From positions 1-51,337 of the forward strand of contig DSAP01000185.1 in NCBI GenBank assembly GCA_011046415.1: a stretch of 51,337 bases of DNA. The letters run 5' to 3'. Numbering within the stretch: position 1 is the stretch's first letter; each line of letters starts with the position of its first letter. Shown piece after piece: positions 38,956 through 48,283 of this stretch. Origin of the DNA: a bacterium. Its GTDB lineage: Bacteria > Zhuqueibacterota > QNDG01 > JABMRT01. The notes below the pieces were generated by a model that was not told the origin of the DNA, did no database searches, and was given only the letters and a program-made list of their open reading frames with translations. A program made the translations under genes and the position numbers.

Positions 38956-40215
38956 TCATCCGGCGGCGGACTGGCCGGCCAGCCAGCCGGTCGAAAATGC
39001 GGCCTGCAGGTTGTATCCCCCGGTGTCGGCGTCGACATCCATCACCTCGCCGGCAAAATAGAGCCCCTTCACGATGACGGACTCGAGCGTCCTGGAATGG
39101 ATTTCGTCCAGCGCCACGCCGCCGGCCGTGATGATGGCCTCCTGCCACCCCCGGTGTCCCGTGATCCTGAGCCGGAAACCTTTGAGCCAGAGACGGAGTC
39201 GCTTGCGTTCGTCCGCGGTGATCTGATTGCCCGGCTTGTCCGGATCAATCCGGACGGCATCGAGACAGACCGGAACGACCCGCTGGGGAAGCAGTGATTT
39301 CAGGGTAGATTTCAGGTGTTGTTTTCCGTGCGCCTCGAATTCCCGCAGCAGCCGTGCATCGAATTTCTTCTCATCGAGCGCGGGTTTGAAATCGACGGCG
39401 ATTTCCGGGGTCTTTCCCCCATCGAGCAGATCGACCGCCCGGCGGCTCAGCGTGAGGATGATGGGCCCGGAAAGCCCGAAATGGGTGAAGAGCATCTCCC
39501 CGAATGCTTGTCCGGCCTTTCTTCCGTCACACCAGAGCGAGGCGTTCACGTTGCGCAGACTGATTCCCTGGAGGCGCTGCGCCTGATCACCGTCCGTGAT
39601 CAGCGGAACCAATGCGGGTCGGACGGGGACGAAGGCGTGACCCGCGGCTTTCGCCAGCCGGATCCCGTCGCCGATGGAACCCGTGGCGGGATAGGAAGAT
39701 CCGCCCGCGGCCAGGATGACCGCATCGGCCGGCCACTCGCTTCCGTCCCGGCAGACCACGCCCCCCGCACGGTTGTCCTGCACGACCAGACTCCGGACGG
39801 GGTGTCTCGTGACGATCCGGACTCCGTTTTTTTCCGCGAAATGCGTCAGGGCGGCCACCACATCCCGTGCATCCTGGCTGGCGGGAAAGACCCGGCCTCC
39901 CCGTTCCGTCACGGTCGCCACGCCGAGTGAATCCAGCAAATCGATGAGCTTCTCGCTGAAAAACGCACCGAATGCGGGCTTCAGGAAACGTGCGTTCGGG
40001 CCGAAATGGGAGAGAAATGCCTGAACCGGTGAGATGTTGGTAAGGTTACATCGCCCCTTGCCCGAGATGCGCAGCTTGCGGCCGCAGGCGGGCATTTTTT
40101 CGAGGAGCACGACATCCGCCCCTCTCTGTGCCGCCCGCCCGGCGGCGAGGAGACCGGACGCCCCGCCGCCGACCACGATGATTCTCTTCCCGGAATTCGT
40201 CATCGATTTTCTCAC
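38956..40215 (-). CDS. NAD(P)/FAD-dependent oxidoreductase, HI0933/BaiN family
   Basis: IIVVGGGASGLLAAGRAAQRGADVVLLEKMPACGRKLRISGKGRCNLTN; C-terminal GLYFAGEVMDVDADTGGYNLQAAFSTG. Confidence 0.93.
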   Translation of the reverse strand: MRKSMTNSGKRIIVVGGGASGLLAAGRAAQRGADVVLLEKMPACGRKLRISGKGRCNLTNISPVQAFLSHFGPNARFLKPAFGAFFSEKLIDLLDSLGVATVTERGGRVFPASQDARDVVAALTHFAEKNGVRIVTRHPVRSLVVQDNRAGGVVCRDGSEWPADAVILAAGGSSYPATGSIGDGIRLAKAAGHAFVPVRPALVPLITDGDQAQRLQGISLRNVNASLWCDGRKAGQAFGEMLFTHFGLSGPIILTLSRRAVDLLDGGKTPEIAVDFKPALDEKKFDARLLREFEAHGKQHLKSTLKSLLPQRVVPVCLDAVRIDPDKPGNQITADERKRLRLWLKGFRLRITGHRGWQEAIITAGGVALDEIHSRTLESVIVKGLYFAGEVMDVDADTGGYNLQAAFSTGWLAGQSAAG

Positions 40216-40226
40216 CGCCGCCTTGC

Positions 40227-41261
40227 TCAGCGGTTTCCGGTCAGCCGGTCGACATCGAAGCCTTCGCGTTCGAGCAGCGTCTTGTGTTTCCGGAGGACTC
40301 CGACGATCGACTCGGCCGGGACCGCGATGCTGAGCCCGTAATTGATGTTTTCCCGATACCGCACATAGACCGGGCCTTCATAGGGCGTCTGTGCATCGTA
40401 ACCGATATCCGTCTCGGGAACGAGGATATTCTCGTTGTCGGAATAACTGGATGTGGCCATGCCCACGATCTCGAAGTTGGGCACACCGTCCCGGATGGCC
40501 AGGATGAGCCCGCCGCTGAATCCGCGGTTAAAGAGCGCATCGACCAGAAAAGGCTGATCTCCCCGCGGGCTGGGACCGCTTACGAGCCCTTTGGTGATGA
40601 CCTGCCGCCCCTTGGGATAACCGGCCAGATAGACGAAAGAACCCCATTCGAGATCGGCTGCCCGCCCGATCGGATAGCCGATGACCGGCACGGGCACTGA
40701 CGGCGGACGGTCGAATGTTTTCACGATCAGTGCCACGTCCGCCTCGTCATCGCGGACCAGAAGCCGCGTGGGGCCGTGCTCCTTCAGGTCGGTGCTCGAG
40801 ATGTCCTGACCTCTCTTGACCGAGACGCACTGGATGTAAAACGGCAATCCGGTCTTCTCGTCGCGAAAATAAGTTTGGGTCGTATCGGGTTTCCTGAAAA
40901 TATGGGCGCAGGAGAGGAGCAGGACCTTCCGCTCTGTGTAGGCCAGGATTGTGGCCGTCCCGCCTACCGTGGTTTGCGAGAAACGGATCTTGTATGCTTT
41001 TTTCAGGCTCTCGGGATCGATCTGCCCGGGCGGCAGGGCATCCGCTTTCGTGAACAGATAATCGTCATATCGGGTCATTGAGAGGATACGGACCACGCTC
41101 CGCGTGATTTCTCCGAGTTCCCCGGATGCGTTCCGGTATGGGAATTCGGTATCATATTTTCCGTCCCGCAGCGTCGGGTAGGCGGCATGGCGGATGGTTC
41201 GTGTGCATGCGGCGAGACACAGCAGGACCGCCGCGATTTCGAAGTATCGAAAAATTCTCAT
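40227..41261 (-). CDS. trypsin-like serine protease, lipoprotein
   Basis: IAAVLLCLAAC lipobox; triad candidates LSCAHIF, DEADVALIV, RGFSGGLILA. Confidence 0.75.
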   Translation of the reverse strand: MRIFRYFEIAAVLLCLAACTRTIRHAAYPTLRDGKYDTEFPYRNASGELGEITRSVVRILSMTRYDDYLFTKADALPPGQIDPESLKKAYKIRFSQTTVGGTATILAYTERKVLLLSCAHIFRKPDTTQTYFRDEKTGLPFYIQCVSVKRGQDISSTDLKEHGPTRLLVRDDEADVALIVKTFDRPPSVPVPVIGYPIGRAADLEWGSFVYLAGYPKGRQVITKGLVSGPSPRGDQPFLVDALFNRGFSGGLILAIRDGVPNFEIVGMATSSYSDNENILVPETDIGYDAQTPYEGPVYVRYRENINYGLSIAVPAESIVGVLRKHKTLLEREGFDVDRLTGNR

Positions 41262-41345
41262 GGCCGTTTCCTCGATGGACACTTGTCGGAATTTAGATCA
41301 AATCGATCTGATTTAAAAGGATTTTATCCGGATGCAGGAAAAAAA

Positions 41346-43697
41346 TCAGGAACCGCCGGATTCTCTCCGGTACGCGGTAAACCGGATCGTCCGGGAGAAC
41401 CCTTCCGTATCCTGCACGGTGAGGCGGTGAACGCCCGGGAACAGGTCGACCGCGAGTTCATGCCGGTGCCGGGGTTCTCCGATGATGGTGCCGTCCAGAA
41501 TCCAGAAGAGGACGGCATCCGGGTGCTGGTGGCGGGCCTGGAATACGATCCGCTGATGCCGTCCGTCCAGATCACGCGGGATGAGGATGCGAAGGTCGTT
41601 CACCGGATAGATCAGCGCGAGACGATCCGGGTCGTTCGTGACCGGACACCGGTCGGCATGGAGAGGAATCGCGTCCATGCGGCGGCCGGCGCGCCCCAGG
41701 ATATCCCGGGCCTGGGCAGGCACGATGTAGCGGATCGCGCGGACCGTGTCGACCCCCGTCCAGCAGAGCGAACAGACGGATCGCCCCGTCTTCCGGTCGA
41801 GCACATACCGCCGATGAAACCGGCAGACGCCGGCCCGCCATGCGCATACGGGACGCATATCGATCACGGTTCCGGGACAGTATGGGCCGGCCGGATATCC
41901 GCTTTCGGTGCAGCATGGGATTTCGGCCAGGTCATGGAGCGGCTCCTCGAACCAGACCGGTTCGGACGGATCCGTGAGTTGATTGAAGAGCATGAAGAGG
42001 AGGGGCGCCGCCGAATTCGCGCCCCCGATTTCGGCATTTCCCTCTCCGGTAAAATTGCCGGCCCAGACGCCGATCGTCCATTGCCGGTTCACACCGACGG
42101 CCCATCCGTCTTTCTGGCCGTAACTGGTCCCCGTCTTCCAGGCCACCGGCACCCGCCCCCCGAACTGACGCCAGTAATATTCCACACCCGGCCTGGCCAG
42201 CCGGGTCAGGGCGTTCAGGACCAGCCAGGCGGCGCCTTCGCCGCAGATCCGCTCCGGTCCCGGGGTAATGTCATCGTCTCCAAACAAAGTCAGGGGTATC
42301 CGCTTTCCCAGATTGCCGAGCCCGAGGTAGAGTCCGGTCAGTTCCCAGAGGGAGGCTTCCGCCCCGCCGAGGATCAGCGAGAGGCCGTACCCGTCGGCGG
42401 AACGGAACAGGTAATTCAGTCCGTTCTGCTTCAATGCGGCATGAAAATCGTGCAGCCCGTATTCGTTGAGCAGGCGAACGGCCGGGACGTTCAGCGAATG
42501 GAGGAGCATCTCCTCGAGCGTGACCAGGCCGCGGAAGCTTTTCCCGGCATTCTGCGGCGCGAACGTGCCGTAAAAGGTCGGCACATCCTGGATCACGGAC
42601 CGGAGTGTGTACGGACCACGGTCGAGACACAGGGCCGCAAGGAAGGGTTTGAGCAGGCTGCCCGTCGAACGGGGTGCCTGCACCCCGTCGACCTGACCGC
42701 TGTATTGGTCGTCGAAAAAGGATTCCGAACCCACATACGCCCGGACACGACCCGTCCGGGTCTCGACGGCGAGCACGGCCATGTTGAAGATACCCCGTTC
42801 CCGGAGATCCCGCGAGACGGGACGGATCAGGGACTCGACCCGGGCCTGGAGGGCGCGGTCGAGCGTGGTGCGGAGGGATCTTTGGTCGGACAGCCGGGAT
42901 GCGCGGAGTGTCGCGTGCGGCGCGAGGAAGGGCAGGCGGTTGCCGCCTTCGGGCAAAGGCTCGTCCCGGGCGATCATGCAGGACACGGAATCCAGGACGC
43001 CCGTATCGCGGAGCCGTTCCAGCAGGCGGTTACGCCTGATGAGGAGGAGATCGCGTCCCTGATCGAGATTGATCAGGGACGGCGCATTGGGAAGGATGAC
43101 GAAAAGCGCCGACTCGGCCCAGGTCAGTTCCGTGACGGGCCTGCCGTAATAGCGGTAGGATGCCGCCTGGATGCCGACGACATTCCCGCCCATGGGGACA
43201 TTCGAGGTATACATCCGCAGGATTTCGGATTTATTGAAATGGACGGAGAGCCGCAGCGCCGCGGCGGTCTCGCGGATCTTGTTCCACACCGTCCTCGGTT
43301 TGGGGTCGGCGAGCCGGGCCACCTGCATCGTGATCGTACTGCCGCCGCGCACGATCCGTCCTGCGCGGATGTTCGTGATCAAGGCGCCGGCCAGGGCCCG
43401 GATATCCACGCCGGGATGGGAGAAGAAACGCCGGTCTTCCCATTCCCGCAGCGCCCTGAGATACTTGTCGGGAAGCGGCATATCCTCTGCCGGAAACCTG
43501 AGCTGTTCGTCCCGGGGCAGGAAGATTCGAAGGAGATCTCCGTGCCGGTCGAACACGACCGTCGCCGTGTCGCCGCGGAAGGGACAGGCCATCGGCCTCA
43601 ACAGCCAGACCAGACCGGCCAGGAAAAATACGGCCGGCAGGCAAAGCCGGTGGTGACGGGACAGGCGTTTCAGCATCTTTTTAATGATTTTTCGCAT
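41346..43697 (-). CDS. pbpC: penicillin-binding protein 1C (transglycosylase + transpeptidase + BiPBP_C)
   Basis: EDRRFFSHPGVDIRALAGALITNIRAGRIVRGGSTITMQVARL, RSTGSLLKPFLAALCL (SxxK), WKTGTSYGQKDGWAVG (KTGT). Confidence 0.93.
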   Translation of the reverse strand: MRKIIKKMLKRLSRHHRLCLPAVFFLAGLVWLLRPMACPFRGDTATVVFDRHGDLLRIFLPRDEQLRFPAEDMPLPDKYLRALREWEDRRFFSHPGVDIRALAGALITNIRAGRIVRGGSTITMQVARLADPKPRTVWNKIRETAAALRLSVHFNKSEILRMYTSNVPMGGNVVGIQAASYRYYGRPVTELTWAESALFVILPNAPSLINLDQGRDLLLIRRNRLLERLRDTGVLDSVSCMIARDEPLPEGGNRLPFLAPHATLRASRLSDQRSLRTTLDRALQARVESLIRPVSRDLRERGIFNMAVLAVETRTGRVRAYVGSESFFDDQYSGQVDGVQAPRSTGSLLKPFLAALCLDRGPYTLRSVIQDVPTFYGTFAPQNAGKSFRGLVTLEEMLLHSLNVPAVRLLNEYGLHDFHAALKQNGLNYLFRSADGYGLSLILGGAEASLWELTGLYLGLGNLGKRIPLTLFGDDDITPGPERICGEGAAWLVLNALTRLARPGVEYYWRQFGGRVPVAWKTGTSYGQKDGWAVGVNRQWTIGVWAGNFTGEGNAEIGGANSAAPLLFMLFNQLTDPSEPVWFEEPLHDLAEIPCCTESGYPAGPYCPGTVIDMRPVCAWRAGVCRFHRRYVLDRKTGRSVCSLCWTGVDTVRAIRYIVPAQARDILGRAGRRMDAIPLHADRCPVTNDPDRLALIYPVNDLRILIPRDLDGRHQRIVFQARHQHPDAVLFWILDGTIIGEPRHRHELAVDLFPGVHRLTVQDTEGFSRTIRFTAYRRESGGS

Positions 43698-43777
43698 GGT
43701 CCCTTTTACAGTGATTCAGGGAAAACGGACATTGGTTGTCATTCAAAGGAACCGTGCAAACCGATCCTCGCCCTTTC

Positions 43778-45130
43778 TCATCCGCCGTCTTCGGTTTTGC
43801 GGAGGGTAAAACAAAAAGTGCTGCCTTTGCCCTCCCCGCCCGATTCCACCCAGATTTTTCCCCCGTGCCGTCCCACGATCTTCTTGCACAACGCCAGGCC
43901 GGCCCCGGTACCCGGATAATCCCGATCCGTGTGCAGACGTTTGAAAATCAGGAATATCCTTTCGAAATATTCGGGATCGATGCCGATGCCGTTGTCCCGG
44001 ATCAGGAACCGATAATCCTGTTCGCCCGTTTCCGCCCGGATATAGATCCGGGGAATCGGGGCGTCACAGAATTTGACGGCATTGTCGACCAGATGAATAA
44101 ACACCCGGTACAGCTGTTTTCTGTCGCCCATGACCGTCGGCAGGGATTCATACGATAAAGACGGTTTTCTCTCTTTGTATTTATTTCGGATCTGCACATC
44201 GACCGTCTCGACCAGTTTTGTACAGTCGACCGGTTCGAAAGGCCTGCCGTGCGTGTTTACCTGTGAAATAACACGCACATCATTGACCAGGTCCTGGATG
44301 CGAAGACCGCCCTCGACGATGAATGTCATGAAGGTGTCGGCTTCTTCGTTAAAATAGTCTTCATGACGCCGTTTGAGCAGCTGGGAATAGCTGACGATGT
44401 TGCGTATGGGTTCCTGAAGTTGATGGGAGGCGATAAAAAAGAATTGTTCCAGTTCCGCGTTGGTACGGGCCAGCTCCTCCGCCTGACGTTCCAGGGTCCG
44501 TTCCGCCTCCATGCGTTCTTCGATCTCTTTCTGAAGGGCGAGATTGAGTTCGGTCAGTTTTCGCGTCCTCTCCCGGACGCGCATCTCCAGCTCATCCCGC
44601 GGCAACAGCGCGATCCGCTCTTCTTCGAGTATCCCTTTCGGCAAATGCCTGAGTATATCGAAAGCCAGCGGAGAATCGGTGTACCGGTTCCGGATCTGCG
44701 TAAACCCCTGGACCAGGGCCTCCTCCGAACGTTCCGGGGAAACCGATACGGAGTGAAGTTCATGCAGCCGGGATAAAAGGTCCGAGAAAACCATATTGAT
44801 TGCTTCGATACGCCCGGTTTCGGGGAGTCTTTCGACATTCAATATCACCGGCTCCAGATCGACTTCGCCCCCCCGACCCGGACTGCATCCTTCAAAGAGT
44901 ATGGGATTCAGTTCAAAATATTCGGCCAGGAATGCTTCCGACACGTTATTCGCTTCGAACTCTTTGAGGTAGAGCGGGATCAGGCTGCAATAGGCTTCGG
45001 CAAGAAGCGCATCGTCTTTGGGAGAAATGGATTTCTTGCGTTTCCGTTTTCTGTTAAAACCGTGCGCAGGGAAAAGGCCCCGGCGGATCGATCCTTCCGC
45101 GTGATGGAAAAGCTGTCGCAGGACATTCAT
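43778..45130 (-). CDS. cytosolic histidine kinase with unassigned N-terminal region
   Basis: FFIASHQLQEPIRNIVSYSQLL H-box; VDNAVKFCD, DNGIGIDPEYFERIFLIFKRLH, GTGAGLALCKKIVGRHGG. ATGA overlap with upstream gene. Confidence 0.88.
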   Translation of the reverse strand: MNVLRQLFHHAEGSIRRGLFPAHGFNRKRKRKKSISPKDDALLAEAYCSLIPLYLKEFEANNVSEAFLAEYFELNPILFEGCSPGRGGEVDLEPVILNVERLPETGRIEAINMVFSDLLSRLHELHSVSVSPERSEEALVQGFTQIRNRYTDSPLAFDILRHLPKGILEEERIALLPRDELEMRVRERTRKLTELNLALQKEIEERMEAERTLERQAEELARTNAELEQFFFIASHQLQEPIRNIVSYSQLLKRRHEDYFNEEADTFMTFIVEGGLRIQDLVNDVRVISQVNTHGRPFEPVDCTKLVETVDVQIRNKYKERKPSLSYESLPTVMGDRKQLYRVFIHLVDNAVKFCDAPIPRIYIRAETGEQDYRFLIRDNGIGIDPEYFERIFLIFKRLHTDRDYPGTGAGLALCKKIVGRHGGKIWVESGGEGKGSTFCFTLRKTEDGG

Positions 45131-46308
45131 GGAGACTCGACTCCTGTCAATGCGCCGACGAGATCCGCCCACTCTTCACGGTCGAACAATCCCGGAGAGA
45201 TGGACAGCAGGACAATCGCATCCGTTTCGGAACACAATGTAGTCAAATCCGAGAGCAAATCGCGGGTTTTTTTTAACCCGTTGACGAGTTTGATCTGATC
45301 GATGCAATCGACGAACAGGATGGGCGCTTGGGTTTGCCTGACGAACTGGGATACGATCGCGGTCAATCCGTCCAGGTCTTTCGGGGAAATCGTATCCGGT
45401 TTCCCGTCGAACGTCAGGTGGAAAACCGGCGTCTTCGCGAGCCGGTATCGCTTTCTGATTTTATCGGGTGCCAGCTTGGTGATGCACAATCCGGAACGCC
45501 GATGGGTGATCTGATCGAAAAAGACGTCATATCCCCGATCGGGCCTGACCTCCCGGATATAATAACAGCGTCCGGGAAGAAGTGAATACTTCAATGGGAC
45601 GTCCGACGGCTTCTCGGCTGAGGGAACCACGATGAATAACTTGTGTTTCAGTACGGCGTAGAAAACAGAGACCGTCCAGATGATGCTCAGGGTGGTCCCG
45701 ATCTCCGGGGTCGATTTACCCGGATCGGGCAGGATCACATTGCTCAGCGTGGCCAGCAGCAAGAAAACCGCACTGCCGAACAGGAGCGGTCTGGCCTGTT
45801 TTTTCTCGATGAGGATATTCTTCCGGATGACTCCGATCAGCAGATAGGTGGCAAAAATGTATAAAAACAGATAATAAAGGGCATAGGCGCCGACGGCCTT
45901 CCCCGGAAGGGAAGTATATCCGTAAAACATGCGATAGGGTTCCGGCAAATAGATCAGATCGGTGAATAAAAACAGGATCAGGAAGAGGACGGCGGGACCA
46001 TAGAGGATGAAACAGGTCGCATTCTTCTGAAGGATTCTTTTTCGGTCCGCAAACACCAGGACAAAATGGACCCAGAGGCTCTGCATGAAACACCATCCGA
46101 AACCGCCGGCCCGGATCAGGATCAATGCGGTTCCCTGACCGACATCGAGCCGGTGTCCGAATTCGGTGAGACACCAGATCGCCAGCGACAGGGAATACAT
46201 CGCAAAAATCCGGCTCAACAGGCTGCGCGGTATCAGGAAGAAAACATAGATCCCCAGCATGACATGGAGAACACCCGGGACCAGCGATAAAAACGCCCAT
46301 ATGGACAT
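45127..46308 (-). CDS. 7TM histidine-kinase-N-like sensor with C-terminal DUF835-like domain
   Basis: Seven predicted TMs resembling 7TM-HK N-terminal domains; C-terminal LPGRCYYIREVRPDRGYDVFFDQITHRRSGLCITKLAPDKIRKRY...PILFVDCIDQIKLVNG resembles DUF835. Confidence 0.72.
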   Translation of the reverse strand: MSIWAFLSLVPGVLHVMLGIYVFFLIPRSLLSRIFAMYSLSLAIWCLTEFGHRLDVGQGTALILIRAGGFGWCFMQSLWVHFVLVFADRKRILQKNATCFILYGPAVLFLILFLFTDLIYLPEPYRMFYGYTSLPGKAVGAYALYYLFLYIFATYLLIGVIRKNILIEKKQARPLLFGSAVFLLLATLSNVILPDPGKSTPEIGTTLSIIWTVSVFYAVLKHKLFIVVPSAEKPSDVPLKYSLLPGRCYYIREVRPDRGYDVFFDQITHRRSGLCITKLAPDKIRKRYRLAKTPVFHLTFDGKPDTISPKDLDGLTAIVSQFVRQTQAPILFVDCIDQIKLVNGLKKTRDLLSDLTTLCSETDAIVLLSISPGLFDREEWADLVGALTGVESP

Positions 46309-46494
46309 ATGCCACCCCGTCGAATGATCAAGCCGGCTTTGACGGCTTCATTGAATTTTTAAATCTGCGTGATCTCATGCGCCCCGCCTCAAAATGGTGA
46401 AAGTGCGGTAGCCCCTCGTCGCTCGCATCCAACCGCTGACCATCGCTTTGGATACCCCGAAACCCTCCCTCACGCCATTCGCGAATCTTTCAGG

Positions 46495-47694
46495 TTAAAT
46501 GACTCCCGACTCTTTTCCGACTTCCCGGAAAATATCCAGGGCGCGGTCGATCTGGGAGAAGGTATGCGTGGCGATCACCGTACACCGGATCCTGCTCTGG
46601 TTCGCGGCGACGGCCGGCCAGGAGATGGCCGAGGCGAGAATCCCCCTCTCGAACAGCAATCTGGACATCCGGATCGTCTTCTCTACATCCCCGATGATGA
46701 TCGGAATAATCTGGGTTTCACTGTTGGACAGGCTGAAACCGATTTGTTTCAATCCCTCTTTGAAACGGTGCACATTCTTCCAGAGATTGTCTCTCAACCC
46801 CGGATTGTTCCGGATGATCCTCAGCGCGGCCAGGATGCCGGCGGCCTGTTCCGGAGGCAGGGAAGAACTGAACATGAAGGGGTGCGACCGCATCCGGAGC
46901 GTCCCGAGCACATCCGGAGGACCGGTGACAAATCCCCCCATGGCCCCGAGAGCCTTACTCATCGTCCCCATCTCGAAATCAATTTCCCCCTCTACATGAA
47001 AAAATTCGGGAGTCCCCCGTCCGTTCTCGCCGATGATTCCCGTGGCGTGTGCATCGTCGACCATTACCATGGCGCCGTACCGGCGGGCCAGGGAAACGAT
47101 GTCCGGCAGGGGCGCGAAGTCGCCGTCCATGCTGAACACGCCGTCGGTGAGGATCAGTTTCCGTTTGGCCTGACTCCGCTTGAGAATCATTTCCAGATGG
47201 TTCATGTCATTGTGCTTGAACGTCTTGGTCGGCGACCGGCTGAGCCGGCAACCGTCCACCACGCTGATGTGGGACAAATAGTCCTTGATGATCAGGTTCT
47301 CGTCGTTGTCGATCGTCGGCAGTCCGAGTCCCTCGAAACTGTCCATGATGGCGGGAATGATGCCGATGTTGGCCGCGTATCCGGACTGAAAGATCAGGGC
47401 CGCGGGCTCCTTCTTGAACTCCGCGATCGCCGCTTCCAGTTCTTCCAGGATTTTCAGGTTTCCGGCGACCCATCTCGATTCGCAGGTACCGATCCCGTAC
47501 CGTTCGACGGCCTCGACGGCGGCCTTCTTCACTTCCGGATGCGTGGCGAGACCCAGATAATTGTTCGAACAGAGACAGAGATAGGGTTTCCCTCCGATGA
47601 CGATTTCGGGATACGGGATCTCATCCACGACCCGCAAGTCCGAATAAAAATCGCGGTCCTGAGCGGCTTTATGCAGTTGTCTTAAATATTCCAT
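46495..47694 (-). CDS. alpha-oxoamine synthase family PLP-dependent acyltransferase (AONS/KBL/SPT-like)
   Basis: LCSNNYLGLATHPEV, FQSGYAANIG, VMVDDAHATGIIG, GTMSKALGAMGGF (PLP lysine). Confidence 0.9.
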   Translation of the reverse strand: MEYLRQLHKAAQDRDFYSDLRVVDEIPYPEIVIGGKPYLCLCSNNYLGLATHPEVKKAAVEAVERYGIGTCESRWVAGNLKILEELEAAIAEFKKEPAALIFQSGYAANIGIIPAIMDSFEGLGLPTIDNDENLIIKDYLSHISVVDGCRLSRSPTKTFKHNDMNHLEMILKRSQAKRKLILTDGVFSMDGDFAPLPDIVSLARRYGAMVMVDDAHATGIIGENGRGTPEFFHVEGEIDFEMGTMSKALGAMGGFVTGPPDVLGTLRMRSHPFMFSSSLPPEQAAGILAALRIIRNNPGLRDNLWKNVHRFKEGLKQIGFSLSNSETQIIPIIIGDVEKTIRMSRLLFERGILASAISWPAVAANQSRIRCTVIATHTFSQIDRALDIFREVGKESGVI

Positions 47695-48205
47695 TCCGCA
47701 GTCTCCTCTGGAGCATCCCCATCATGCAGGTCCGGGTCACGACACAGGCCGAACAGATCAGGAACACGTGTGTAAACACGTATACAACGCTGAAAACGGG
47801 ATAAACGATCGCGTAAATCGGATGGAGTTTGTACAGCCAATAAATCGGAAAGAGAATCAATGAGACCGCGACGGCGGTGGCGCCCAATTCGAGGAACCAG
47901 TTGAGCCCGGCCCCGGTTTTCTCCATTTTATTGTAGAAAAACAGACGGTAAAATACCGGGGCGAGGATGAAGCCTCCGATGGGATGGCATCCTTTGCCGG
48001 CATGGGGGCATTTCAGGTCTTCACAGCAATACGCCTCGAGGAGATTGGCGACCAGCCAGATGGCGATATAGATCAGCGAAAGCAGAGGAGCGAACCGCCA
48101 CAGAGCGATGATCACCAGGATCATGACCGTAAAAACCGGGACCATGAGTATCCAATACAACGTTTGTCTTTCACAGCGTGCACAGGGCTGTTCGCTTTTT
48201 GTCAT
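47669..48205 (-). CDS. Cys-containing multi-TM membrane protein, unknown function
   Basis: Four or so hydrophobic segments, Cys motifs CARC, CCEDLKCPHAGKGC; overlaps start of the PLP enzyme gene. Confidence 0.65.
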   Translation of the reverse strand: MTKSEQPCARCERQTLYWILMVPVFTVMILVIIALWRFAPLLSLIYIAIWLVANLLEAYCCEDLKCPHAGKGCHPIGGFILAPVFYRLFFYNKMEKTGAGLNWFLELGATAVAVSLILFPIYWLYKLHPIYAIVYPVFSVVYVFTHVFLICSACVVTRTCMMGMLQRRLRNGIFKTTA

Positions 48206-48283
48206 ATGCAATCGTCCTCTCTGTTTTCGTATGGGATTTCGGGTTTCACCGGCCTCCGGCGCCATATTCATATTTTCGGAATC

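Noticed and set aside
41187-43919. 910-aa plus-strand ORF
   Set aside because: Lies antisense to pbpC; composition (Pro/Arg/Gly rich, no domain) is typical of a shadow ORF in high-GC DNA.
46309-46494. AAGCCG-GCTTTGA-CGGCTT inverted repeat as a terminator
   Set aside because: No T-tract on the minus strand in the direction of transcription of the neighbouring genes.
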